Positions 32,912 to 42,920 of a DNA stretch of 64,000 nucleotides are shown in pieces. Below the pieces are notes generated by a model. That model made no database searches, was not told the origin of the DNA, and worked only from the letters and a program-made list of their open reading frames with translations. Where the stretch lies: positions 62,001 to 126,000 of the forward strand of contig NBIV01000089.1 of the NCBI GenBank assembly GCA_003194525.1. Direction: 5' to 3'. The stretch comes from Gracilariopsis chorda (lineage: Eukaryota; Rhodophyta; Florideophyceae; Gracilariales; Gracilariaceae). The stretch's first letter is position 1; every line of letters starts with the position of its first letter. A program made the position numbers and the translations under genes.

Positions 32912-33787
32912 ATGAACATTCTCCAATTCTTCCATGCTCTTTTCGGCTGGATTTATTTTTCAGCCTGGTCCGCCAGTTTCTGGCCGCAAGTATTGCTAAA
33001 CTTTCGTCGTAAGACCACCGCCGGTCTCTCACCTGACTTTATCGCCATTAACATTGTCGGTTTCATCTCCTACGCAATCTACACCTTTGCCTCTTACTTT
33101 GATCCAGCAGTCGCTGAATCGTACAAAAGAGCGACTGGACTTCCGCCACAGGTTGAGTTCAACGATGTGCTCTTCGCCGTTCATGGCGCCATTATGTGTG
33201 GCGTACTGGTGTGGCAGGTGTTTACATATCCGCCGCGTATCCCGCCAAAACGGTACACCGCCCTCACGGTCGGCATAGCACAAACAGCAGTTCTGCTTGG
33301 CTTGCTTTCCTGCATCATGCGAAGGCTAGATTGGTATAAATACCTGCGTTGGGCGGGAGCAGTCAAAGTCATGTCCAGCATCGTCAAGCACTTCCCGCAA
33401 GTATATCTCAACTACCATCGCACCAGCACAGTGGGGTGGAGTTTTTCAATGGTCCTTATGGACGTTGTTGGCGGCGTCTTCAGTATTGCACAACAAGCCA
33501 TTCGTTGCATTATGATGGGAAGCTTGGCTCCGTTTACAAGCAACATGGCCAAGACCGCACTCGCGGCAGAATCTCTTATATTCGACTTCTATTTCATCGC
33601 GCAACATGTGTGCTTTTATCCGGATCATACCGACTTGGATGTCATTCGCATGAAGACAGAGTCCGTAGATGTGGAAGCGGGAGTACCTCTGTCTACAGAG
33701 CCTCCTGCACGCAAGGATGAAAATGGTAGTGTTTTGCATGAACAATCCGTAGATAAGCTCCCGTTGATGTCAGCAATGGATACTTAA
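32912..33787 (+). CDS. Cystinosin-like PQ-loop transporter (paralogue 2)
   Basis: A 291-residue paralogue of the gene on the opposite strand. Matching blocks run the whole length: start MNILQFFHALFGWIYFSAW, first PQ loop FWPQVLLNFRRKTTAGLSPDF, FISYAIYTFA, PPQVEFNDVLFAVHG, second PQ loop HFPQVYLNYHRTSTVGWSFS with LMDVVGG, and CFYPDHTDLD near the C-terminal end of helix 7. Seven helices are expected. Like its partner it lacks the N-terminal lumenal domain. The C-terminal tail ends DKLPLMSAMDT, which again fits [DE]xxxLM, although the rest of the tail has diverged. Cystine/proton symport is inferred from the family. Its TAA shares TTAA with the stop of the minus frame that follows. Confidence 0.9.
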   Translation: MNILQFFHALFGWIYFSAWSASFWPQVLLNFRRKTTAGLSPDFIAINIVGFISYAIYTFASYFDPAVAESYKRATGLPPQVEFNDVLFAVHGAIMCGVLVWQVFTYPPRIPPKRYTALTVGIAQTAVLLGLLSCIMRRLDWYKYLRWAGAVKVMSSIVKHFPQVYLNYHRTSTVGWSFSMVLMDVVGGVFSIAQQAIRCIMMGSLAPFTSNMAKTALAAESLIFDFYFIAQHVCFYPDHTDLDVIRMKTESVDVEAGVPLSTEPPARKDENGSVLHEQSVDKLPLMSAMDT

Positions 33788-34500
33788 GCTCCCGACTCCC
33801 AGGTTGCTAACCCTGTTTCGTTCATTTCTCCTTCTGTTTCCTTTTTTGATTTCCTTTTGGGGTAGCCAGGCTTCTTTGGAGATGATTTTGGTTCTCGCAC
33901 CGCGCGGACTGATGCACGGATGTATGGATCTGTTGGCCATCCTGAGCGCTCTGCCTGATAATATGCACCCGAAAGCTCAATATACATCAACCGGTTGTGA
34001 TGCATGCTCATGAAAGCATCACCGTGTACATTGTCATGAAAGCGTAACATCTTTGCTTGCTGAAGGCGTGTGCTTCCACACTCTTTTATTTGTTGCATCA
34101 GACGGCAGTGCCTGTACAACGCCTTGCCGTCTTGGGGAAGCACGTGTTGAAAGCTTTCTTGTATATTATTCTTGGTTATCAGCGTCTCCACGAGCCCTTT
34201 GATTTACGAATATTTCCGGGGCTGTACAATCGACGCGAGGGAACACAGGGCTTGCCGTAGTTCGTCCATCGTTTGCAAACTTCAATGCGCAACCGTGTGT
34301 CTCTGTATATGGAAAACAGATAATGCTCACATAGTGCCTTTCGTCATTCACTTCGAAGGTGCTGAGGCGTCGGATCACAGTCATCGCAATAGACCCAGCT
34401 TTTTCATAGATTAGTATTAAACCAGTGTACCGATGCGCCAACCTCATCCATACTCCCGATACAGGCTCTGTCTTCAGCTGCGACAGGAAATGCGCCAAGG
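33784..34500 (-). pseudogene. Unidentified frame convergent with cystinosin 2
   Basis: Minus frames 34166-34498 and 33784-34191 read like successive parts of one protein: RLAHRYTGLILIYEKAGSIA, then after a frame change near 34190 FQHVLPQDGKALYRHCRLMQ, HNRLMYIELSGAYYQAERSG and a lysine-rich tail. No motif is recognised. A third minus frame further upstream (34404-34646) has a cysteine group, KPKCCKCCR. Its 3' end abuts the cystinosin gene directly, so it may be the start of the transposon-rich region or a fading host gene. I cannot assign it. Confidence 0.3.
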
Positions 34501-35026
34501 GTGTTAGAACTCTTGCCTACCGGGAAGAGCATTATTCGGCAACACTTGCAACATTTTGGTTTCGCGTAGCGTTGATTGCTGAATGTGGGTACGTATTCGC
34601 TCGTCACTTGGGTCACTTGTTGTAAAATCCGTGAATACCGAGCCATCTACTTCTCGCAAAGGCAAACAAACCTATAGCTTTGCTGGTCCAGTATCCTAAC
34701 GAGAATGTGTCACTCCGGGGCAGTCGAAGGTCCTCGCAAGCACGAACCCACCATAACTCCAACTGTGGCAATTACCATTAGACCACAGCAAACGAGTACT
34801 GCTTTCCACTCCTCATTTGCAGCTTCTTCTTACCGCTCCCTCTTCGTTTTCGATGATCAATCCCATGCATCAGCCTTCTTGTAAAGCCGTTTAACACCAG
34901 AGGCTTCCGTTGCATTCGCCCTGGAAAAATTGTTGAAGTTGAAGCTGCCATACTCACGCTTGTTAACAATTTTGATCCTAAGAGCGTCTCCATTGAGGAG
35001 TGCAAATTGAGATTTCAATCCAGATA

Positions 35027-37073
35027 CAGGGGACTCGCAATAGTGCCACTTTTGTTACTGCCACCCTCCCAATAATGCCTGTGGAAAGGCCCCAACACGA
35101 CTTTTGGCACATGTCATTCGTATCTGCCTGTCATCTGCGTGTAACGCTGTCAGCGTCTGTCCGTCCCAGAGCATGTAAGTACAGGGAGTCGTTTGCGTTG
35201 CCAGACGCACCACGCCGGTTATCGTTCTTCATGGATCCCGTTTCCACGCCCCAAAAGCAAACGCGCACACGCCTCAACATCGCACAGAAGTTGCAAATCC
35301 TTTAACTCCTCAAAGATGGTCACAGCACCACCGCAATCATGCGGCAGTTCAACATCGCAAGTCGTACCGTACGCAATATCAAAGCACAAGACACGGCTTT
35401 GCTCCAGATAGCAGACACCAGAGACCACTCCCTTTCTCTCAAAGCGGTCCAGCCTGTTCTAGTACCAAAGCTCGAACAAAAACTTCTGGCATTACTGAAC
35501 TACGCGTGTTCCGCAAAAATGCCCGTCACTCAAAATGTTGTACAGATAAGGACGTGCATGATTTGAAATGCTATGCTGAAACTTTCCACCAACGAGAAAG
35601 ACGCACGCGTTCTCCAGAAGTTTGCTGCCTCAGGTGGATGGGTGGAGAAGTTTTCCAAGAGGCATGCATTGCGGTCAATTGCATTGCATGGAGAAACAGG
35701 GCAATTTCCAGCTCACCAAGTTGCAGAAGATATCAGCACCCTCAGACAGAAGCTCATTAAATTTTACGAAGATAACATCTATAACTTTGATGAAACTGGT
35801 CTTTTCTACAAGCTTCTTCCACGGAGAACATACGTTGGAACCTTTAAAGATATCAAGACATTGCGCGGAATCAAAGGAATGAAGGCCAAAGATCGCGTTA
35901 CGGCCTTTGTTTGTACTAATGCGACAGGAACACGAAAATTACCGATGGCTATCATAGGGACAGCTAAACAGCCGCGCTGTTTCTCTATTCTTCCACCTGC
36001 AGTGCCCTAATTTCATCAGCGAAATGCGTGGGCTGATGTAACAACGTTTCGCCGCTGGTACTACACGTTTTTCTTGCCTTTTATTCGCAACACAACGTCG
36101 CGCGATGTAGCTTTACTGATGGATAACTGTGGGTTCCATGGCAAGGACATCATACAAGCAGATTTGCAGGTCACAATTTTGACTCTACCCTCGAACTGCA
36201 CCTCACTTCATCAGCCAATGGACATGGGAATTATAGCTGCATGGAAGGTGCTTTATCTTCACACTTTGCTGCATGATTTGATCCTTAATATGGAAACTAG
36301 AGAAGAAAAAAAGCGCCTGGCAATTGCCAACAGAATGAAGGCTGGCATGAAGGGCCTGACAGAAGGCCACGACCCTCATATGTTAGAGGTTTCGGAGCTA
36401 ATTGTGCGCTCTTGGGATCTGGTTTTGGAAAGAACAGTCGCTCGTTGCTGGGTAAAAGCAAATATTCTTTCTCTAGGGATACAGGCGGACATTTTCAACA
36501 AGCATGGGAAGTTGAGAGTTAACTGTAACGCAATTGACAAGAACGTTTTAAGTGATTTGATTGGGATGGTGGACAAAATGACGATTGGCATTGGCACTGG
36601 AATGGAAGAAGCGGAACTACAAAATGTTACGAGACGGGATGTTGAGAGGTGTATTACTGTGGAGTCTGAGAATGATGTAGTAGAGGCTTGTGTGAATGAC
36701 TCTATGCAGGTGTTAGAGGCACCACTGCCTTCAGAAGCTCCTGTTGAAGAGAGTTCAAGCGACGAAGAGGATGCAGAAACTACTGTACCTGAGAGAAAGA
36801 GTGTTCCTAACGCTGTTCATCTGGGAGATATGTTTGAGGAGCTGGAAACTTTGGCGACAGAATGTCAGGTTGGAACTGCTTTATGGCATCTTCGACGGGC
36901 AAAGAGGGCGTTTTTTGATGCTAAAAATACCAGAGAGTCGACAGAATGGAGGCAGGCTCTAATTACTGAGTGTTTGTAAACGTGATTGACATCCGCATTT
37001 ATTAATGCCGCTTCCCAATAGTGCCTACCTTTAAGGCCTCACACGAGGCGGCACTATTGAGTGGGGCCCACTG
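35027..37073 (+). mobile_element. Tigger/pogo-type transposon with both ends
   Basis: A 2047-bp element bounded by TA on each side (35025-35026 and 37074-37075), the target duplication of the Tc1/mariner-pogo superfamily. The inverted ends are CAGGGGACTCGCAATAGTGCC at the left (first 20 bases; 35027) and, read inward on the minus strand, CAGTGGGCCCCACTCAATAG then TGCC at the right. CAATAGTGCC or a one-base variant occurs at 35038, 35070, 37013 and, inverted, at 37050. Subterminal direct repeats (CCCAATAATGCCTGTGG...AAGGCCCCA at left; CCCAATAGTGCCTACC...AAGGCCTCA at right) look like transposase binding sites. Confidence 0.8.
35231..36979 (+). pseudogene. Tigger/pogo transposase with three in-frame stops
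   Basis: From ATG at 35231 one frame of 583 codons runs to TAA at 36979 with nonsense codons only: TAA at 35303, TGA at about 35564, TAA at 36008. There is no frameshift. Parts in order: N-terminal Psq-like helix-turn-helix (RLNIAQKLQIL, DGHSTTAIMRQFNIASRTV), CENP-B-type second helix domain (FAASGGWVEKFSKRHAL), then the catalytic domain with NFDETGLFYKLLPRRTY, LLMDNCGFHG and SLHQPMDMGII, giving the expected D-D-D. The acidic C-terminal part (EAPVEESSSDEEDAE) is a common tail. Transposase would cut and paste the 2-kb element. The intact catalytic set with only point nonsense mutations suggests fairly recent death. Confidence 0.85.
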
Positions 37074-37085
37074 TACGTAAATTGA

Positions 37086-37427
37086 ATGGCGCTACATCTC
37101 CACCCCGTCCTCTTCCCAAAAGCAGCCGAATCCAACATGAACGAGCTGGATTGGACCTCCGTATTTTCGAATCCAAATCACGGCAATTTGAATCGAAAAG
37201 CAAGTGGTTCCAATCCAACCGTTCTCATGTTGAAACAATGGCGAGAACCATTCCCTCCATGTGTGCACCATTACAAACAGCTTACAGACAATCGAGAATC
37301 TTTTCCTGGATATGCACCACATTTTTCTCGCCTATGCCATCAATATAATTCAGTTTTGTTTAGGCTTTACGCAGTGAGAAAATCACAACCAGATATGACG
37401 ATATCTGTAAGCCAGATATCGTCATAA
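37086..37427 (+). CDS. Small unidentified frame after the Tigger element
   Basis: A 113-codon frame; the second ATG (37134, MNELDWTSVFSNPNHGN) gives a more protein-like start. It contains a tidy segment, LKQWREPFPPCVHHYKQL, and ends inside a perfect hairpin at 37394-37426. No family is recognised. It may be the first exon or fragment of an inactivated transposon gene interrupted by the Harbinger element that follows. Confidence 0.25.
   Translation: MALHLHPVLFPKAAESNMNELDWTSVFSNPNHGNLNRKASGSNPTVLMLKQWREPFPPCVHHYKQLTDNRESFPGYAPHFSRLCHQYNSVLFRLYAVRKSQPDMTISVSQISS
37394..37426. repeat. Perfect 14-bp inverted repeat (hairpin)
   Basis: TATGACGATATCTG (37394-37407), loop TAAGC, CAGATATCGTCATA (37413-37426): both arms match in all 14 positions. 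It could form a strong stem in RNA or DNA. It lies 0.15 kb before the frame of the next Harbinger transposase. Confidence 0.8.
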
Positions 37428-37569
37428 AAGGCGGGACCTGCGAATATGATGAAATCACCAACGACTCTTTACGCAGTAAGAAACCAGTTCGAGTTGTGAG
37501 TATTACCAACCACGGTCTCCCTTACCCTGACAACACTATCCCTTTCCCAAAGATGCCTCTCGGTAGGTA

Positions 37570-38795
37570 GTCCGATCATTCTCACTCCCAGGGCAAAGCT
37601 CGACAGGCAGGGTGGGCAACTATACTACCTACCATTGCGCGTCGCAGACAGACAAGTCAAGTTACGCCTTCCACTTCTTCCCACGTTCTTTTCGCGATTG
37701 CCGCTCAGTATGTATCTGGAACAGAAGAAATAGAGTGCTACGAAATACGCAAGCGACATGTTTCAAATACCTCCTTCTCTTTCAAGTTCGGAAGCGTTAC
37801 TGATGCTACATGCCTTGCGCTGTTCAGGTTTCAGAAGAGCGAGATCTCTCGTATGTTATTAGCTCTTGGATGGCCTACCACGTCTAGAGTGACGTCTAGA
37901 AACAGATATTCTTGTAATCCGTTGCTGGTGACATGCGTTGTGTTACTTCGATTAGCATCTCCTGCAAGATGGTTTGACCTAGAGCTTCTATTTGGCAAGT
38001 ACTATTCGCAACTATCCGAGTTGTTCTGGGAGGGCATAGAAGCGTTTCTAAACGCTCATAGCCACCTCATCATGGGCAACATCTCACCGGAATACATGAA
38101 TGAGCGAGCTGAGATGTATTTCAGAGCGGTTCATGAGAGAACTGGTGCACTGGATAATTGCGTGGGTTTCATAGACGGAACGGTTCTTGGGATCTCGCGT
38201 CCAGGAGAGAGCGCGGAACAACTTTTGAAGGTACAATGGACATAAGCGGAAACATGCACTGAAGTACCAAGTTGTCACTACTCCAGACGGCCTCATTTTG
38301 CATGCTGCTGTTCCAATTGAAGGACGTCGGCACGACTGGACGTTGTATGTTCGTAGCGGACTGGAAGAGCAACTATCAGAGCTTCTGTTCATAGCTGAAA
38401 AGCAGTATGTCATCTACGGTGACTCGGGATACAACGTCAGGTCGGTCATGGAAGTTCCGTTTCAAGGGTCGAATCTTTCTGCAGCGCAAAGGGCCTTCGA
38501 CCAAGCCATGTCAGCGGCAAGAGTGACGGTAGAGTGGCTCTTCAAGGAGGTTAAGTTGTACTGGACAACTGTGGACTTCAAGAGGAAACTTCGCGTGTCG
38601 GAATCTCCAGTCGGAGCTTTGTATCTAGCTGCCTTACTGCTAACGAGCCTGCGAGCCTGCATGTACCCGAACACTATAGCACAGTACTTCAAGTGCGACC
38701 CTCCGACGCTGGAGGCATTCATCGCACAAAAAATAGTTGAACGTAAAGCATTTGTCCTCGTTGCTCGGGCTTCTGCGAGAGCGGGGAAAATTTGA
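37570..38795 (+). pseudogene. PIF/Harbinger transposase relic 2 (one frameshift)
   Basis: One frame is open from 37570 to 38242 and a second from about 38228 to 38795; a single-base frameshift near 38232 joins them exactly (EQLL then YNGHKRKHALKYQV). Parts: N-terminal helical region (FRFQKSEISRMLLALGWP), first catalytic block NCVGFIDGTVLGI, VTTPDGLILHAAVP, GRRHDWTLY with the second Asp, YVIYGDSGYN, and AARVTVEWLFKEVK with the Glu. All catalytic residues of the DDE_4 family are present. No clear ATG starts the frame; a TAG lies just upstream, so the true start may be lost. Apart from the shift this is the best kept Harbinger transposase here. It converges on its accessory gene. Confidence 0.75.
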
Positions 38796-38877
38796 GATCC
38801 CGCAGGCTGTTCTCTGCTGTCGTGGCTCCTCAGAATTGCCAAAGTGGATTTCTTTACGTCAATGAGCAGCCGACTAC

Positions 38878-39752
38878 CTACTCACGTATACTCGAAAACA
38901 TTTCTATCATTAGCTTAAACTTGTCCATTTCCAGCTTATCGCGCGCTTTGCGCTCCTCGCGACGGAGTTCTCTCTCTTTTTCGCACTCCTCTTGCTCTAC
39001 CTTCAGAAGCTCGCGCTCTAGAATGAGGCGTTCTTGTTCGACTTGGACCCGCAGCATGTCCGCCTCCTTTAGAGTTTGTCCGAAAGAGGAGACCTCCCCT
39101 GCCATCCCACCTCTCATTATGCCACTAAGCCGTCTCCTCTTCGAAAACGACCCTTCTTCTTCACCTTGAGTATCGACATCGCCCTCAACATCCGGGCCAC
39201 TTTGCTTTTTCTAACCAACGACCGCGCAACCATCTCCTTCCCCATCTTCTCCTTCTCAGCCTCCCTGCGACATTTCTCGTCCTTCTCTGCGCTCTTGTCA
39301 CGTTGAATACCTTCCCTCGCTTCCCCTATCGCACCAAGCAACTCATCCATTTCGGTAACCTCACCACCAACCCCCGACATCACGCGCTCTCGTGCATCTT
39401 GCTTGTCGAAGATGTCTTGTAGCTTCTTGTAACGATTTTGTATGCTTTTACTGCCTGTCTTGACAGTTAGCGCCTCATTATCGTTCGCTTTTAGAGACGC
39501 CACTGCAAACGCTGCCGCGATCTTGCCGTAAGGAGCGATGTGCACGTTCGCCGCCACTACTTCGCGCGCGATGATGAGGTCGTCAGTGGCAGAGAAGCGG
39601 TACGATTTCGCTTTAGGAGTGTTAAAAGGTCGCGAGGCTGATGGAGGACAAGATATAGAGAGGTGTTCGTTGGGAACCATCGCGGAGGGTGAGGTCGGCG
39701 GTGGAGTGGACGGTAAAACGGTAGCCATATCAGTGGGAGATACTCTAGTCAA
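38878..39752 (-). pseudogene. SANT-like/coiled-coil accessory gene of relic 2
   Basis: Frame 39117-39752 (211 codons) has a Ser/Pro-rich N-terminus, then RFSATDDLIIAREVVAANVH, SIQNRYKKLQDIF, MSGVGGEVTEMDELL and a basic helical region. Its TAA overlaps the ATG of the next frame (TAATG, 39115-39119). The second frame (38878-39117) carries FGQTLKEADMLRVQVEQERL and a coiled coil ending MIEMFSSIRE. In the homologue at 25 kb both parts, including LKEAD, are continuous, so this is either a frameshift or a split by reinitiation. The protein is expected to bind element ends as partner of the Harbinger transposase, which it faces tail to tail across 82 bases. Confidence 0.6.
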
Positions 39753-39833
39753 ACGTACAACGAAAACACCCTCGATCCAACATCAGATCGCCCAATACGC
39801 GAGTCAATTACGGCGTGCTGGATCCAGGCGTTC

Positions 39834-40490
39834 ATGGAACGATCAAAGATCGTTAACCGATCTCATTGTGGCAAGCTCATAGTCTCACCTTCCAAACAGG
39901 AACACATTGAACGCGAAGTTGCGTATCACTTGGATCAGCTAGGACGGGACTTCCATTCCAATCAGTTAAAAGGAGAGAACGTGTACAATGCCGATGAGAC
40001 GCATTTTGCCATGAATATGGACAACCATAAAACGCTGGCTATCGTGGGCGACAAGCACATAAGGTATGCTGACGTGGAGTCAGGTGATGATGGTAATAAA
40101 ATGATGGTTCTAATTTCTAGAGGCCCACGTCCTGCTCTTGAGATACCGGTGCTCATTTTCAAAAATGCAGAGAAGAACTATCCCATCAGAGGCCTACCCG
40201 ACGACGTGCGGGGTGTCGTATACCGGACGGGCCAAAAGCGTGGATGGATCGTCGAGTTTTTCTTGAGTGGCTTCGAGAAAAACAAATATTCCACAGACTA
40301 CCAAACAATGAGAAACGAGTTATATACCTGGATCATGTCAACACACATGCTGTGACCGAAGAAGTGAAGCAAGTTTTTGCGGAGAGCAATACATAGTTAC
40401 GCTTTTTTCCATGCAATGCAACACATTTAGTGCAACCTGCCGACAGCTTTTTTATTCAAAAACTGAAAGCCTGTTGACGTTCGGAACGGG
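39834..40490 (+). pseudogene. Pogo-like transposase fragment
   Basis: The 173-codon frame contains the first catalytic block VYNADETHFAMNMDNHKTLA, then DGNKMMVLISRG and GWIVEFFLSGF. After a frameshift near 40320 the second block follows, RVIYLDHVNTHAV, then the third, HLVQPADSFFIQKLK near 40430. These are the D-D-D blocks of the pogo branch of Tc1/mariner transposases. The N-terminal DNA-binding part is absent; the fragment begins right where the SANT accessory gene of the neighbouring Harbinger ends, so that element may have inserted into it. Confidence 0.65.
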
Positions 40491-40822
40491 AAGATCACAA
40501 GTTGCATCTTATGCGCAGCGAGGTGTGGTCAAATAGACCACGGGGTTCTGGCAAGCTTTGAACCCCAGGGAAAAGATTTTTCTTGAAGTTAAGAGCTCAG
40601 TCGGTGCGAAAAGTAAGCACTCTGAGAGACAGGGACGGGCTGACTTACGCTAGGAAGGCCATAATACGATATGGTTTGGCCGTAAACTAGAATTGGAGGT
40701 GGGAAGAGCGTCAGCTGTTCCCTGAGCTACAGAGAATTTTCAAAAAATACCGTTCGAACCTTGACGCTGAGGTTGTCGGTATTGTAGGTTGATTGCACAC
40801 ACTATTTATGGTAACCGTGAAA

Positions 40823-40946
40823 TAGTGTGGTCCACAGTAAATTAACCATGGCATGATTAGTGTGGATGGCAAAATAGTGTGGACCACACTAATATATGTG
40901 TGAGTGCGCGAAATCTGGGCTTCACATTTAGTGTGGTCCAAACTAA
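40823..40946. repeat. Regularly spaced TTAGTGTGG palindromes
   Basis: Three near-palindromes of the form TTAGTGTGGnCCACACTAA are centred at about 40831, 40883 and 40937, spaced 52 and 54 bases. The middle one has perfect 8-base arms. A lone half-site lies at 40858. See findings. Confidence 0.6.
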
Positions 40947-41097
40947 TCACAGTGTTTACCTGTACTTGGCACCATTAGATACAAAAAAATTGACGGTCTC
41001 ACCCACCCGGCGCTTCAAGAAGCGATCGAGAGCATATGTCACGCACGTCGAGGAGATTGACATCTAGTACCGGTGTACCAGCGAGAGGGGACCCAAA

Positions 41098-41922
41098 ATG
41101 CACCTTTTGTGTATGCGGGAAGGCAGGTTTTGTTGTTTTCAAAGACTGCTCCGTTGTCTCCTTGTATACAACGAATTGGAGGCTACACCTTCACAGCGCA
41201 TCCATTATTCAGACGAAAACGCTGTTATGTGTGTACATGGGCTAGCACCTCTGCAGCGCCGGTTAGGTAATGAACCGATGCGACGCACGACTTTGAAATT
41301 ACTAGCGATCGATGTGGCATACAATCTATTCATGAATTCTCTGGATAGATTTAATCAATATCGCTCTACCTGCGATACACTTCGAAAAGAATGCCGAGTT
41401 TCAATGAGTCTTTTTACGTTTATCTTGGACGCATGTATCATCAACGCGCATGCTTTACTCAACGCAATCAGCGAACCAGGGAAGAAAATTATCGATACTA
41501 GTATCATGAAGCAGAGAATAGTCAGACAACTTGCAGCAGATTACGTCGTTTATCAACAACAAAGAGCATCACTACGCAGCGTTCCAGCCACCGAGAGCGT
41601 TGGACGCTCTGAAGTACCTAAATCTCACTTTCTCTTGCAGACTGAAGGGACACGCAGTGTACGTTGTATGATGTGCATATGCCTAGGAAAGAACGAAAGT
41701 TCGGTATACACAATCTATTCATGTACAGAATGCAGACGCAGGTTTCACGCTAACTGCTTTTCCTTTTTCCACCACCAAGAAGCATTTGATTCTATCCGCC
41801 CCGATATATTTGAAGCCGTGAAAACAGCAAAAAAAGTGGCAGAATTAAAGGCCCGTCGAAACAGAAAGAATCTAATCACAGCAACCTTGAAGACCGCGAA
41901 ATTGATACACAAGGAGACGTAA
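41098..41922 (+). pseudogene. C-terminal part of a piggyBac-type transposase
   Basis: The 274-codon open frame has, from about residue 80, FMNSLDRFNQYRSTCDTLR and FTFILDACIINAHALLNAI, which fit the piggyBac pattern (invariant Asp, then Y, then a helix ending in N-A-x-x-L). The C-terminal end is a cysteine-rich finger: RCMMCICLGKNESSVYTIYS, then CTECRRRFHANCFSFFHH, as in piggyBac C-terminal zinc-binding domains. The first 70 residues are Cys/Leu-rich and doubtful as part of the protein, and the catalytic N-terminal blocks are missing, so this is a 5'-truncated relic. It converges on a minus-strand gene 24 bases away. Confidence 0.65.
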
Positions 41923-41945
41923 ATCTACTGCGTTGTGGACTCCAT

Positions 41946-42920
41946 CTAAGCACCAGAACTGTCCGGCCAAATCGACCGAATCCCTTCGAGTGCAGAACGA
42001 GGTAGTTGTACTCAGTTTCCTTTCCCAAGATACCCATACTTTTCATAAGTAAAGATTCTGTACGCTGATTTCCACGCTTCGTTGTTATGGGGCGTGATCA
42101 CAACCAATGCAGGGTACCGAATAGCTACTGATTCCACCACAATAGGGCCAAACTGCATCCAATTGCATGGTGTACGTCCGCACTTTCTGCATGCCATATC
42201 CCCAATGTGTTCGGTGATCTCCGAAATGAAGGAAGATATCTGTGACGAATTCATAAAATTCTGCTCTGCTGACTTGTGTTTCTGTAACTGCCCTTTCCTG
42301 ATGCAGTCTATGTGCTCTGTTTCTGCAGCAGGTTCTTCATGACTTTGCATAATTGCAGCGCTACCACATGCAGGTGCATTTCCATGATTTGAGGCAGGGT
42401 TGGGCAGGAGATGGGAAGCTCCGGACTCCAACGGCACAATGCTTGTGCCCAAATCATATGTAATCTTACTGAGTAGGGCAGAAGACGGGTCGTTTGGCTG
42501 TGCAAACGAAGCATTTCAAGCTCTGGACTTTCCACATTTGAAGATAATTTTATTCACCTCTTGCGCCTGGGTATTGCTCTCGAACGATTTTTCAATCTCA
42601 TCGAAGATGTAAGTGTCTGATATATTTCCAGAGGTAGACTTTGTAGCATGAATGGTGGCAGGCGGTGGAAGAGCCGTTGATGAGAAAGGACTGACGTTCT
42701 GATGATGTGGCTGTAGCGAGTTACTGACATTCGGTGGTGGTATTGAAGAGGTGTGCTCTCTTGGGAGTGACCTATTCTCTTCTGCGTGTGACGAGGTGGA
42801 CGGAGAATGCCCCGGAGAGTAAATCCTCATCTCTGTCTTGCATTTCGTTTCTGTTACTTTGGGCTGGAGGTGTTCATTTATGTGCTGGTCTTCGGCAATG
42901 ATTGTTTTGCACGCGGCCAT
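41946..42920 (-). pseudogene. Cys-motif gene convergent with the piggyBac relic
   Basis: One frame of 325 codons from ATG 42920 to TAG 41946-41948, broken only by TGA at 42516-42518 and TGA at 42012-42014. The first half is Ser/Pro-rich. The second half has MACRKCGRTPCNWMQFG, then WKSAYRIFTYEKYGYLGKGN, the stop, and VQLPRSALEGIRSIWPDS. The pattern C-x2-CG-x3-C-x-W followed by AYRxFT...LGxGN-R-xxLP...IRxxWPD is one I associate with proteins found beside transposons in several eukaryote groups; the stop stands where an Arg is expected. This is recall, not a search. Its tail-to-tail placement suggests that it belonged to the same element as the piggyBac transposase. Confidence 0.5.

Noticed and set aside
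34715-34795. Possible tRNA gene on the minus strand (A-box-like TGGTCTAATGG and GGGTTCG)
   Set aside because: The acceptor, anticodon and T stems do not pair when the boxes are placed at normal distances; at most a tRNA-derived fragment.
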